Shown here piece by piece: positions 43,342-51,952 of a stretch of DNA of 64,000 nucleotides (position 1 is its first letter; each line of letters begins with the position of its first letter). The stretch covers positions 28,401 through 92,400 of the forward strand of contig NZ_JACHIG010000016.1 in assembly GCF_014203095.1 (NCBI RefSeq), read 5' to 3'. This DNA is from Prosthecobacter vanneervenii (GTDB lineage: Bacteria > Verrucomicrobiota > Verrucomicrobiia > Verrucomicrobiales > Verrucomicrobiaceae). A program made the translations under genes and the position numbers. The notes under the pieces were generated by a model. That model was not told the origin of the DNA, did no database searches, and worked only from the letters and a program-made list of their open reading frames with translations.

Positions 43342-44519
43342 GCACGACTACCCAGACCAGCGTCAATTTTGACGAAATTCTCAAGGAGGTGCATGCAATC
43401 GGCAAATCGGTGCTCCGAGTGCATGCTTCTGATGTGGACAAGCAGGCGCGGTTTCCGCAGGAGTCGATCGATGCCATGCGTGGTGCCAAACTGCTGAGCG
43501 CGTACGTGCCGCAGGAATATGGCGGCATGGGACTGAACCTGCAGCAGACCGCCAAGATTTGCGAGGCGCTGGGCCAGTACTGCGGCTCCTCGGCCATGAT
43601 CTACGCCATGCACAAGATCCAGGTGGCCTGCGTGGTGCACCACGCGCAGCAGTCCGAATACTTTCGCGGCTACCTGCGCCAGCTGGTGCAGGAGCAGCGT
43701 CTGATGGCCTCTGCCACCACGGAGATCGGCACGGGTGGCGACCTGCGCTCCAGCATCTGCGCGGTGGAGATCACGGGAGATCGTTTCAAGGTCAGCAAGA
43801 AGGCCCCGGTCATCTCTTATGGAGAGGCGGCGGATGAGATTCTGGTGACCTGCCGCCGCGCCCCGGATGCGCCGGCATACGAGCAGTCCCATGTGATGGT
43901 GCGCAAAGGCGAGTACACGGCGGTCCCCATCTCGACCTGGGACACCATGGGCTTTCGCGGCACCTGCAGCTCGGGCTTTGAACTCACCGCCGAAGGGAAT
44001 GCCGAGCAGGTCATTCCAGAATCCTTCACCGAGATCCTCAGCCAGACGATGCATCCCTACTCCCACATCGTGTGGGGGGCGCTGTGGTCCGGCATCTGCA
44101 TGGATGCGGTGAACCAGGCGCGCGCCTTTGTGCGTGCCGAGGCGCGCAAGACGCCGGGAGAGACGCCCATCTCCGCCATTCGCCTCGGCGAAGTGGACCA
44201 GGTGCTGCAGGTGATGCGACACAATGTGGCCACCATGGCGCGTGAATACGACGAACTGCGCAGCCGCAACTGCCCAGGTGTGTTTGAGGACTTCGGCTTC
44301 TCCATCCGCACGAACAACCTGAAGCTCTCCTGCTCGCAGCAGTTTGTGGACATCGTGGGCCGCGCGATGCTGATCTGTGGCATCTCAGGCTATCGCAACG
44401 ACTCCAAATTCAGCATCGCCCGCCACCTGCGGGATGCCTACGGTGCCGCGCTGATGGTGAACAACGACCGCATTCTGAAACTGAACGCCACCATGCTGAT
44501 GGTGCACCGGGAAGGCTGA
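43338..44519 (+). CDS. Acyl-CoA-dehydrogenase-like flavoprotein acting with a carrier protein
   Basis: A 393-residue protein of the acyl-CoA dehydrogenase fold, read from a GTG at 43338. The N-terminal helical domain has FPQESIDAMRGAKLLSAYVPQEYGGMG; the middle beta domain has ASATTEIGTGGDLRSS and TWDTMGFRGTCSSGFEL; the C-terminal helices end GISGYRNDSKFSIARHLRD. The segment that normally carries the catalytic glutamate (YEGT) reads LMVNNDR here, so classical alpha-beta dehydrogenation may be altered. Related enzymes oxidise prolyl groups on carrier proteins in pyrrole biosynthesis, which makes an aminoacyl thioester a reasonable substrate. That substrate is inference. Confidence 0.85.
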   Translation: MSTTTQTSVNFDEILKEVHAIGKSVLRVHASDVDKQARFPQESIDAMRGAKLLSAYVPQEYGGMGLNLQQTAKICEALGQYCGSSAMIYAMHKIQVACVVHHAQQSEYFRGYLRQLVQEQRLMASATTEIGTGGDLRSSICAVEITGDRFKVSKKAPVISYGEAADEILVTCRRAPDAPAYEQSHVMVRKGEYTAVPISTWDTMGFRGTCSSGFELTAEGNAEQVIPESFTEILSQTMHPYSHIVWGALWSGICMDAVNQARAFVRAEARKTPGETPISAIRLGEVDQVLQVMRHNVATMAREYDELRSRNCPGVFEDFGFSIRTNNLKLSCSQQFVDIVGRAMLICGISGYRNDSKFSIARHLRDAYGAALMVNNDRILKLNATMLMVHREG

Positions 44520-44523
44520 TCTC

Positions 44524-45459
44524 ATGACTTGCTCCTCCACCTCTTCTCTTCCTCTCACCGAGGCCTATCAGGCCTTTCTGGACCAGGTGACCGAGGCCGG
44601 GCTGCTCATCTCCTTGGGAGTGCGCGGCGTGTATGGCTACGGCGGCACCTTTGACGCCGTGCTGCAGGGCTTTGACCGTCTGGTGACCAAACGTGCGTCG
44701 GGCTTCAAGGCGGACGTCATGCGCCTGCCGGGGCTGCTGAGCCGGGAGCACTATCTGAAGACCAGTCACATGGAAAACTTCCCGGACCTCATGGGCTCGG
44801 TGCACAGCTTCATGGGCCGCGACCGCGAGCACATCGCCATGCTGGCCAAGCGTGAGAACGGCGAGGACTGGACGCAGGACCTCAAGCCGAGCGAGCTGAT
44901 GCTTTCCCCCGCGTGCTGTTATCCGCTGTATCCCACGGCCACCGGTACGCTGACGAGCGAAGGCCGCATCGTGGACCTGCTCTCCCAGGTGTTCCGCCAT
45001 GAGCCCTCCATCGACCCCTGCCGTCTGCAGTTTTTCCGCCAGCGCGAGTTTGTGCGCATCGGCACCGCCGAGCAGGCGCTGGAGCACCGCAGGCGCTGCC
45101 TGGAGCTGGGCCGCGACACGCTGGCCGAAGTGGGGCTGGAGGTGGACATCGTGCTGGCCAATGATCCCTTCTTTGGCCGTGGCGGCCGCGTGATGGCGGC
45201 CTCGCAGAAGGATCAGGATCTCAAGCATGAGTTCACCTTTGCCGTGGCCACGGCGGAGAAGCCGACGGCCATCGCCTCGACCAACTGCCACCTGGACTAC
45301 TTTGGCAAAGCCTTCGACATCAAGCTCCCGAATGGAGAGCCCGCGCACTCGGCCTGCATCGGCTTTGGGCTGGAGCGCATCACGCTGGCGCTCTTCAAAC
45401 ATCATGGCTTTGATCCCGACCGCTGGCCTGCGGATGTGAAGAACGCCCTGGAGCTATGA
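44524..45459 (+). CDS. Amino acid:[carrier protein] ligase (seryl-tRNA-synthetase-like)
   Basis: A 311-residue class II aminoacyl-tRNA-synthetase catalytic core without tRNA-binding domain. Candidate zinc ligands are C131 (SPACCYPLYP), E175 (RQREFVRIG) and C255 (TNCHLDYFG), which match the Cys/Glu/Cys set of the characterised Bradyrhizobium enzymes and archaeal-type SerRS. Motif 3 is GFGLERITLALF. These enzymes activate small amino acids (glycine or alanine) with ATP and attach them to the phosphopantetheine of a carrier protein instead of a tRNA. It starts four bases after the dehydrogenase stop and overlaps DUF1839 by ATGA. Specificity for the amino acid is not predicted. Confidence 0.92.
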   Translation: MTCSSTSSLPLTEAYQAFLDQVTEAGLLISLGVRGVYGYGGTFDAVLQGFDRLVTKRASGFKADVMRLPGLLSREHYLKTSHMENFPDLMGSVHSFMGRDREHIAMLAKRENGEDWTQDLKPSELMLSPACCYPLYPTATGTLTSEGRIVDLLSQVFRHEPSIDPCRLQFFRQREFVRIGTAEQALEHRRRCLELGRDTLAEVGLEVDIVLANDPFFGRGGRVMAASQKDQDLKHEFTFAVATAEKPTAIASTNCHLDYFGKAFDIKLPNGEPAHSACIGFGLERITLALFKHHGFDPDRWPADVKNALEL

Positions 45460-46433
45460 GCCTGCCTTTTCCAGCGCTGGACGTGCAGACCTACACACGC
45501 CACCGCCTGCACACGCAGGAGCGCGAGTGGGCGGAGACCAACTGCTACGTGGATGTATGGATCGAGGTGCTCCACGCGCTCGGGCTGGAGCCCATCGCGG
45601 CGCTGCCCTTCACGCTGGGCATCGACTTTGAGGGCGACCAGTGGACCTTTTTCAAATACCAGCTGGGGGATCTGTATGACCTCTACGGGCTGGATGTGCA
45701 GGAGCTGGCCCTCTACCGGCCGCTGACGGCGCACATCCAGGAGCAGCTGGGCATGGGCCGCACATTGCTGGTGGAGCTGGACTCCTTTTACCTCCCGGAC
45801 ACCGCCGGCAGCGCCTACCAGCTGGAGCACGTTAAAACCACTGTAGCCGTGGCGGAGATCGACATGGAGCAGCAGCGCCTGGTGTATTTCCATGCACAGG
45901 GCTGCTACCAGCTGCAGGGAGATGACTTTGAAAACATCTTCCACCTGCGTGGGGAAAAAAATCCCGCCATCCTGCCGCCCTACTGCGAGGTGGTGAAAAA
46001 AGCCCCCACACCTGCACTGCAGGGAGAGGCCCTGCTAAGCGCCTCACTGGTGCTGCTGCAGCGCCAGCTGCAGCGCCTGCCGGTGGAGAACCCCTTTGTG
46101 AAATTCCGCGCGCGCTTTGAGGCGGACATGCAGTGGCTGATCCACGAACCCATCACCACCTTTCACCAATACTCGTTTGCCACGCTGCGGCAGTTTGGCT
46201 CCTGCTATGAGCTGGCAGGCACCTACCTGAAATGGCTGCAAGGCCAGGGCGTGGCGGGGCTGGATGCAGCCATCGAGAATGTGATGAGCCTTTCCACCAC
46301 GGCCAAGGCGCTGCAGTTTCAGCTGGCCCGTGCCATGGCGCGCAAGAAGCCGATCGACTTCACTCCGGTGGACCAGATGGCGGAGCGCTGGACGCAGGCC
46401 ATGCAGCAGCTTAAGAGTGCGTTTCCCGCATAA
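45456..46433 (+). CDS. DUF1839 protein, possible papain-like (BtrH-type) acyltransferase
   Basis: A 325-residue cytoplasmic protein of the DUF1839 family, which is repeatedly found beside amino acid:[carrier protein] ligases. The first half shows C30 in ETNCYVDVW, D109 in VELDSFYLP and H125 in QLEHVKTTVAVAE. This order and the DSFYLP motif resemble the N-terminal domain of BtrH, the enzyme that moves an acyl group from a carrier protein to ribostamycin in butirosin synthesis. The second half is helical. If the resemblance is real, it would transfer the aminoacyl group from the carrier protein to an acceptor. Family: clear. Function: inference. Confidence 0.82.
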   Translation: MSLPFPALDVQTYTRHRLHTQEREWAETNCYVDVWIEVLHALGLEPIAALPFTLGIDFEGDQWTFFKYQLGDLYDLYGLDVQELALYRPLTAHIQEQLGMGRTLLVELDSFYLPDTAGSAYQLEHVKTTVAVAEIDMEQQRLVYFHAQGCYQLQGDDFENIFHLRGEKNPAILPPYCEVVKKAPTPALQGEALLSASLVLLQRQLQRLPVENPFVKFRARFEADMQWLIHEPITTFHQYSFATLRQFGSCYELAGTYLKWLQGQGVAGLDAAIENVMSLSTTAKALQFQLARAMARKKPIDFTPVDQMAERWTQAMQQLKSAFPA

Positions 46434-46439
46434 CATGCC

Positions 46440-48926
46440 ATGACCGACTCCGTGCCTTTTGCCCCGTGGACCTGCTGCGCGCAGACGCCCGGCGCCAGCC
46501 CGGAGCCTGCGGCGGTGCAGGGGGCGTGGTTTGAGGCGCAGGTGCCGGGCACCGTGGCCGGGGCACTGCGTGCGCGTGGAGAGTGGAACCACCAAAGCCC
46601 GCCGGACATCGATGCGCAGGACTGGTGGTACCGCACCAGCTTTGCCATGCCGTCGGGGGATCCCTGTATGCTGTGCTTGGACGGACTGGCCACGCTGGCA
46701 GAGGTCTGGCTCAATGGCGAGTGTGTTCTGAATGCGGACAACATGTACCGCAGCTACCAGGTCGATGTCTCAACGAAGCTGAAAGCGGAGAACGAGCTGG
46801 CGATTTGTTTCCGCTCGGTGACGGCTGATTTGAAGAAACGGCGCCCGCGTCCGCGCTGGAAGACGAATCTGGTGAACAACCAGCAGCTGCGCTGGCTGCG
46901 CACCGGTCTGCTGGGGCGCATTCCCGGTTGGTCTCCGCCCGTGCCTGCCATCGGTCCGTGGCGTGAAGTGCGTCTGGAGTGCCGCCCGGTGCGGCTCAGT
47001 GAAGTGAAGCGCACGTCCGTGCTGGATGGCGTGGATGGCGTGGTGCGTTTTCAGGCGCGTGTGGCATCGGTGCAGAAGATAGTCTCAGCCCGGCTGCATG
47101 TGGGAGGACATGAAACGGCGCTGCATATTCAGGAAGATGTGATCAGCGGCGAGCTGCGCGTGCCGCAGCCTGATCTGTGGTGGCCGCACACACATGGCGC
47201 GCAGGCGCTGCATGCGGCGGCTGTTTGGATCGAGACGGAAAGTGGAACGCATGAGTTTCCGCTGGAGGCGATTGGTTTCCGCCGGATTGAGGCGAGCCAT
47301 GAGCCCGGCTTTGCGCTGCAGGTGAATGGAGAGCGCGTGCACTGCCGTGGCGCGTGCTGGACGACGCATGACATCTTCCACCCTGGCGGCACCGGAGAGT
47401 CGCTGATGCATGAGCTCATGCTCGCCCGAGACGCAGGCATGAACATGCTGCGCATTGGCGGCACGATGAATTACGAAAGCGATGCCTTTTACCGCCTGTG
47501 CGATGAACTGGGCATCCTGGTGTGGCAGGACTTAATGTTTGCCAACATGGACTACCCGGTGGAGGACGCGGCGTTTAATGCGAACATCACCACCGAGGCC
47601 ACGCAGCAGCTGGCCCGGCTGGCACAGCACCCCTGTGTGGCCGTGTATTGTGGCAACAGCGAGATCGAGCAGCAGGCGGCCATGCTGGGCCTGGCGCGCG
47701 AGCTCTGGCGCAATGTCTGGTTTGGCGAGCAGCTGCCTGCGCTGTGCGGCCAGCATCATCCGGGCACGGTGTATGTGCCGTCATCGCCCAGCGGCGGAGT
47801 CTTGCCTTTCCACACGCGCACGGGGATCACGCACTTTTACGGCATCGGCGCGTATCTGCGCTCCCTGCGCGAGCTGCGGCAGGCGGATGTGAAGTTTACC
47901 AGCGAGTGCCTGGGCTTCTCCAATGTGCCTGAGCCGGAGGCCATAGATGAGATCATGGGCGGGCTCATGCCGGTGATGCACCACCCGCGCTGGAAGCAGC
48001 GCGTGCCACGGGACACCGGTGCAGGCTGGGATTTTGAAGACGTGCGGGATCATTATCTGCGCGAGGTCTTTGGCGTGGATCCGGTGACGCTGCGCTGCTT
48101 TGACATGCCGCGCTATCTGGAGCTCAGCCGTGTGGCACCCGGTGAGATGATGGCGCGCACCTTTGCGGAGTGGCGCAGCGGCCACAGCCGCAATGCGGGT
48201 GCGCTGGTGTGGTTCTACCAGGATCTCTGGCCGGCGGCTGGATGGGGCATCGTGGACAGCAGCGGTGCACCCAAGGCGGCGTACTACCAGCTCAAGCGCC
48301 TGTGGCAGACACGGCAGCTGACGCTGACGGATGAAGGCCTGGACGGGCTGCATTTGCATCTGAGCAATGAGAGCGCCGACAGCGTGGAGGGCTTTCTGGA
48401 GGTGCAGCTGCTGCGGGAGCCCAATGTCAGCGTGGCCTGTCATGAGATCGCGCTGAAGGTGGGGCCGCGTGCGCTGGAGACACGCAGCGTGGATGAGATC
48501 CTGGGCTCGTTTTACGACGTGAACTATGCGTACCGCTTTGGCCCGCCGGTGCATCATGCGGTGGTCGCCACGTGGTACACGGCGGAGCGGCAAGTGCTGA
48601 GCGAGGCCTTCCACTTCACGCGTGCGCGCGATCCCGAGGCGCAGCCCATGGCTGCGGGCCTGCTGCAGGCCGTCGCGGAGGCGCTGGGAAACGGGCGCTA
48701 CCGTGTGACGCTGAAATGCGAGCGCTTCCTGCACAGCGTGCGGCTTTCTGCCAAAGGCCACCTACCTGCGGACAACTACTTTCATCTCATGCCTAACCGG
48801 CCGAGGGCGGTGATTTTCACGCCTCGCACCGGCGGAGCTGGCATGCTGAGAGCTTATGTTGAAGCCCTGAACATGATGGGCGAAGTTCCGGTGGAACTGA
48901 GCCCCTCTCCACCAAGCCCCGTATGA
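46440..48926 (+). CDS. Glycoside hydrolase family 2 protein, beta-mannosidase-like, cytoplasmic
   Basis: An 828-residue GH2 protein. It has a jelly-roll domain (about residues 25-175: WWYRTSFAMP, CLDGLATLAEVWLNG), an immunoglobulin-like domain (about 175-280) and a TIM barrel beginning HCRGACWTTHDIFHPGG. The acid/base is probably E408 in CGNSEIEQ and the nucleophile E489 in TSECLGFSNVPEPE, as in beta-mannosidases. There is no signal peptide, so it acts inside the cell, unlike most polysaccharide-degrading GH2 enzymes. Its place in the carrier-protein operon suggests that it trims or hydrolyses an intracellular glycan intermediate, or that it has become a transglycosidase. The role is inference. 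Confidence 0.88.
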   Translation: MTDSVPFAPWTCCAQTPGASPEPAAVQGAWFEAQVPGTVAGALRARGEWNHQSPPDIDAQDWWYRTSFAMPSGDPCMLCLDGLATLAEVWLNGECVLNADNMYRSYQVDVSTKLKAENELAICFRSVTADLKKRRPRPRWKTNLVNNQQLRWLRTGLLGRIPGWSPPVPAIGPWREVRLECRPVRLSEVKRTSVLDGVDGVVRFQARVASVQKIVSARLHVGGHETALHIQEDVISGELRVPQPDLWWPHTHGAQALHAAAVWIETESGTHEFPLEAIGFRRIEASHEPGFALQVNGERVHCRGACWTTHDIFHPGGTGESLMHELMLARDAGMNMLRIGGTMNYESDAFYRLCDELGILVWQDLMFANMDYPVEDAAFNANITTEATQQLARLAQHPCVAVYCGNSEIEQQAAMLGLARELWRNVWFGEQLPALCGQHHPGTVYVPSSPSGGVLPFHTRTGITHFYGIGAYLRSLRELRQADVKFTSECLGFSNVPEPEAIDEIMGGLMPVMHHPRWKQRVPRDTGAGWDFEDVRDHYLREVFGVDPVTLRCFDMPRYLELSRVAPGEMMARTFAEWRSGHSRNAGALVWFYQDLWPAAGWGIVDSSGAPKAAYYQLKRLWQTRQLTLTDEGLDGLHLHLSNESADSVEGFLEVQLLREPNVSVACHEIALKVGPRALETRSVDEILGSFYDVNYAYRFGPPVHHAVVATWYTAERQVLSEAFHFTRARDPEAQPMAAGLLQAVAEALGNGRYRVTLKCERFLHSVRLSAKGHLPADNYFHLMPNRPRAVIFTPRTGGAGMLRAYVEALNMMGEVPVELSPSPPSPV

Positions 48927-50824
48927 CCCCCGCCGCCGATGATCCATGCCCGTGCATGCCGGAGGAGCAGGCAGGGATGGACCACATCGAGCGAACGGCT
49001 TTTTATTTTGAGAGCGGAGGGCAGTCCTTGTTTGCGTGGCTGCATCGTGCCGCAGGCGCTGGTGATCACGGCGTATTGATCTGCCCGCCGCTGGGGCATG
49101 AGCAGGTGCATGCTCACCGCACGCTGCGGCATCTGGCAGACCGGCTGGCAGCGGCGGGTTTCACGGTGCTGCGCCCAGACTATCTCGGCACTGGAGATTC
49201 CGAAGGCGTGGTGGAGGATCCGCAGCGGCTGGCCACATGGCAGACGAATGTGGAAGATGCTGCCGCATGGCTGCGCAGCATGGCAGGGTGCCGGAAGATC
49301 AGCCTCGTGGGCCTGCGTTTTGGGGCCGCACTGGCGGTGCAGTATTCGGCGCGGCATGAGGTGGAAAATTTGGTGCTCTGGGCGCCGATGGTCAAAGGTC
49401 GGCGCTACGTGCGCGAACTCACCGCGCTGGCGCAGACCGCGCAGATGGCTGCATCTGAAGCCGAGGCAGGCAGCATCGAGGCGATGGGATTTGTTTATAC
49501 CCGCGAGATGGCGGCGGACCTGGGCAAGATTGATCTGCTCTCCTGCACACCGCGCTGTCAGCATGCGCTGATCGCCCCCATCTCAGGCGATGGCGGTCTG
49601 CTGGATCATCTGGCAAAGCAGGGAGTGGCGGCGGAGTCCGTGGCGGTGTCTGGCTACAACGAGATGATGGCCGAGCCGCACGACACCGTGGTGCCGCATG
49701 AGGCGCTCAAGAGCATCACGGAATGGATGAAGGCCAAGGTGCCGCCGATGCGCGCTGCCGCTGCCATTTCACCCTCCGCGCTGGTGACGTCCATGCAGAC
49801 CGGCGGGGTGAGGGAGAGCATTCACCGCATCAGCAGCGCACCGGATTTGTTTGGCATCCTGGCGGAGCCTGCCGGGCGTGAGACCTCACTGCCGTGGCTG
49901 GTCATTGCCAATGCGGGAGCGGCTCACCACATCGGGCCAGGGCGGTTGCATGTGCCACTGGCACGTCAGCTGGCAGAGCTGGGCTACCCCAGCCTGCGAG
50001 TCGATATCAATGGCATCGGCGACAGCGTGGCCGCAGATCCTGAGAATGAAAACGATGCCTATGCCGCCACTGCCTTTCGTGATGTGAGCCTGGTCTGCGA
50101 CTACCTGCGTACACGCCAGCCTGGCAGGCCCATCGTGCTCATGGGGCTCTGCTCCGGGGCCTACGTGGCCTTCCAATCTGCCGCGCAGCTTCCTGATCCC
50201 GCCATCATCGAGAGCATCCTGATCAATCCGCTAGTCTTCTTCTGGAAGGAGGGGATGGTCATCAATGACACCAGCATGGATCAACTGGTGGCCTGGCGTG
50301 AGTATGGACGGGCCTTCTTCAAGTGGAGCCACTGGAAGAAGCTGCTCACTGGAAAAACGCGCACAGGCTTTGTGGGATCGATCAAGCGCTTCTCCAGTCA
50401 TCTCAAGCCGCTGGCCGAGAAAGTGGGGAAAAAGCTGGTGGCCAGCCTGCAGCCCGCCCGTCCGGCTGCGCCGGAGCAGTACCTGGGGTGCGGGCACCCA
50501 GCTCGGCAGGATCTGGCGGGAGATCTGCAGCGCATCGCCTCAGCAGGGCGTACGCTGGCCATGTTTGTCTCGGACAATGATCCGGGCCACTTTCTCATGA
50601 TGTACCAGGCCCGGCGCAAGGCGAACCAGCTTATCAGGCAGGGCCGGTTGCAGTGCCACTTCATCCCCAATGCGGACCACACCTTTTCCACTGCGGATGC
50701 GCGTGGCAGATTTCACCGCATGCTCATTGAGTATCTGCACCGCCGGTTTGGCAGCACCCCGAGCCTGGGCGCAGCTCCCAAGACCGGAGGGGATGTGCTG
50801 CTGGCGTCCACACTGAGTTCATAA
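48923..50824 (+). CDS. Tandem alpha/beta-hydrolase protein with non-serine nucleophile elbows
   Basis: A 633-residue protein starting in an ATGA overlap. It holds two alpha/beta-hydrolase domains (about residues 20-275 and 310-620). In the first, the elbow reads GLRFGA with R132 at the nucleophile position, as in exosortase-A-associated hydrolase 2 (TIGR03101-like) proteins. In the second it reads GLCSGAY with C410. A late histidine is present in PNADHTFS. So the first domain is probably non-catalytic and the second may use cysteine, as thioesterases or acyltransferases can. With the carrier-protein genes it may release or transfer acyl/aminoacyl groups. A strong terminator follows. Confidence 0.83.
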   Translation: MTPAADDPCPCMPEEQAGMDHIERTAFYFESGGQSLFAWLHRAAGAGDHGVLICPPLGHEQVHAHRTLRHLADRLAAAGFTVLRPDYLGTGDSEGVVEDPQRLATWQTNVEDAAAWLRSMAGCRKISLVGLRFGAALAVQYSARHEVENLVLWAPMVKGRRYVRELTALAQTAQMAASEAEAGSIEAMGFVYTREMAADLGKIDLLSCTPRCQHALIAPISGDGGLLDHLAKQGVAAESVAVSGYNEMMAEPHDTVVPHEALKSITEWMKAKVPPMRAAAAISPSALVTSMQTGGVRESIHRISSAPDLFGILAEPAGRETSLPWLVIANAGAAHHIGPGRLHVPLARQLAELGYPSLRVDINGIGDSVAADPENENDAYAATAFRDVSLVCDYLRTRQPGRPIVLMGLCSGAYVAFQSAAQLPDPAIIESILINPLVFFWKEGMVINDTSMDQLVAWREYGRAFFKWSHWKKLLTGKTRTGFVGSIKRFSSHLKPLAEKVGKKLVASLQPARPAAPEQYLGCGHPARQDLAGDLQRIASAGRTLAMFVSDNDPGHFLMMYQARRKANQLIRQGRLQCHFIPNADHTFSTADARGRFHRMLIEYLHRRFGSTPSLGAAPKTGGDVLLASTLSS

Positions 50825-50828
50825 ACCA

Positions 50829-50863
50829 AAAACCCCTGCAACTCAGTGAATTGCAGGGGTTTT
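50829..50863. terminator. Bidirectional terminator between the hydrolase gene and the initiator tRNA
   Basis: A perfect 13-base stem (50829-50841 with 50851-50863, core ACCCCTGCAA) with a nine-base loop; A/T runs on both sides allow termination on either strand. It ends the carrier-protein operon and the opposite-strand tRNA transcript. Confidence 0.85.
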
Positions 50864-50868
50864 GAAAT

Positions 50869-50945
<77 letters not shown>

Positions 50946-51059
50946 ATTTATTGGGACCGTTAGAGTCGTCTTTCCTGACAGATTGGCAACCTGTTATTTC
51001 AAGAACTTCACTGCTTGACCTGCAACATCCCCTGCGGCTTCTCGTTTGCTGCTACCCGC

Positions 51060-51893
51060 ATGAAAAACATCGCCTCTACTCTCCTGCTGGCTCTCGCGAG
51101 CCTCCCGGCCTTTGCCGCCGACTCCAAACCTGCCGCCGCTGCAGACAAACCCTCTCCTATCGGCTACTCCGACACGCCCGTCATTCCGGGCTCCAAATGG
51201 AAGGTGCATGACATCGACCGTCCGCGCCCTGAAGCAGTGGCCCCTGGCGAAAAGCCGGGCGACGCGCCTGCGGATGCCATCATCATCTTCAACGGCAAGA
51301 GCTCTGATGCCCTGCAGGCCAAGGAGAAGGATGCCAAGGGTAAGGAAACCGGAAAGATCATCCCCTGCCCTTGGAAGATCGAGGACGGCGTGATGCTGAT
51401 TTCCGGCGGCGACTGCTGGACGAAGCAGGAGTTTGCCAGCTGCCAGCTGCACCTGGAGTGGATGAGCGAGCCCAATACGAAGGGCAACTCCCAGAAAAAG
51501 GGCAATGCCGGGGTGTTCTTCATGGACCGCTATGAGTCCCAGATGCTGGACTGCTACAACAACCCCACCTACGCAGACGGCATGACCGGCGGCGTGTACG
51601 GGCAGACTCCTCCGCTGGTGAACGCGGTGCGTCCGGCCGGCCAGTGGCAGGTCTATGACATCGTCTTCACCGCTCCGAAGCTGGAAAATGGCAAGGTCGT
51701 GGAGCCCGCCTACATCACCACCTTTGTGAACGGCATCTGTGTGCAGAACCATACAAAGATCATGGGCCCCACCAAGCACAAGAACATCACGGACTACAGC
51801 GGGGAATTCCCTGAAAAAGCCCCGATCCGTATCCAAGACCACAAAAACGAGCCGCCGGTTCGCATTAGGAACATCTGGATCAGACCGCTCTGA
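51060..51893 (+). CDS. DUF1080 (3-keto-disaccharide hydrolase-type) exported protein
   Basis: A 277-residue protein with a signal peptide (MKNIASTLLLALASLPAFAA). The DUF1080 concanavalin-like fold is evident: IIIFNGKSSDALQA, WKIEDGVMLISGG, FASCQLHLEWMS, NAGVFFMDRYESQMLDCYNNPTYADGM (kept short here; the hallmark is GVFF to QMLD) and the final IRIQDHKNEPPVRIRNIWIRPL-type ending. DUF1080 proteins cleave 3-keto-glycosides in other bacteria. The gene has its own terminator and separates the carrier-protein operon from the polysaccharide operon. Confidence 0.9.
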   Translation: MKNIASTLLLALASLPAFAADSKPAAAADKPSPIGYSDTPVIPGSKWKVHDIDRPRPEAVAPGEKPGDAPADAIIIFNGKSSDALQAKEKDAKGKETGKIIPCPWKIEDGVMLISGGDCWTKQEFASCQLHLEWMSEPNTKGNSQKKGNAGVFFMDRYESQMLDCYNNPTYADGMTGGVYGQTPPLVNAVRPAGQWQVYDIVFTAPKLENGKVVEPAYITTFVNGICVQNHTKIMGPTKHKNITDYSGEFPEKAPIRIQDHKNEPPVRIRNIWIRPL

Positions 51894-51926
51894 TCCGGGC
51901 GATAGAGTCATTTTGCACACGGCGAG

Positions 51927-51952
51927 GCCGGAGGGTACCCCTCCGGCTTTTT
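51927..51952 (+). terminator. Intrinsic terminator of the DUF1080 gene
   Basis: GCCGGAGGG (51927-51935) pairs with 51939-51947 around a three-base loop and is followed by five T. Confidence 0.88.
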
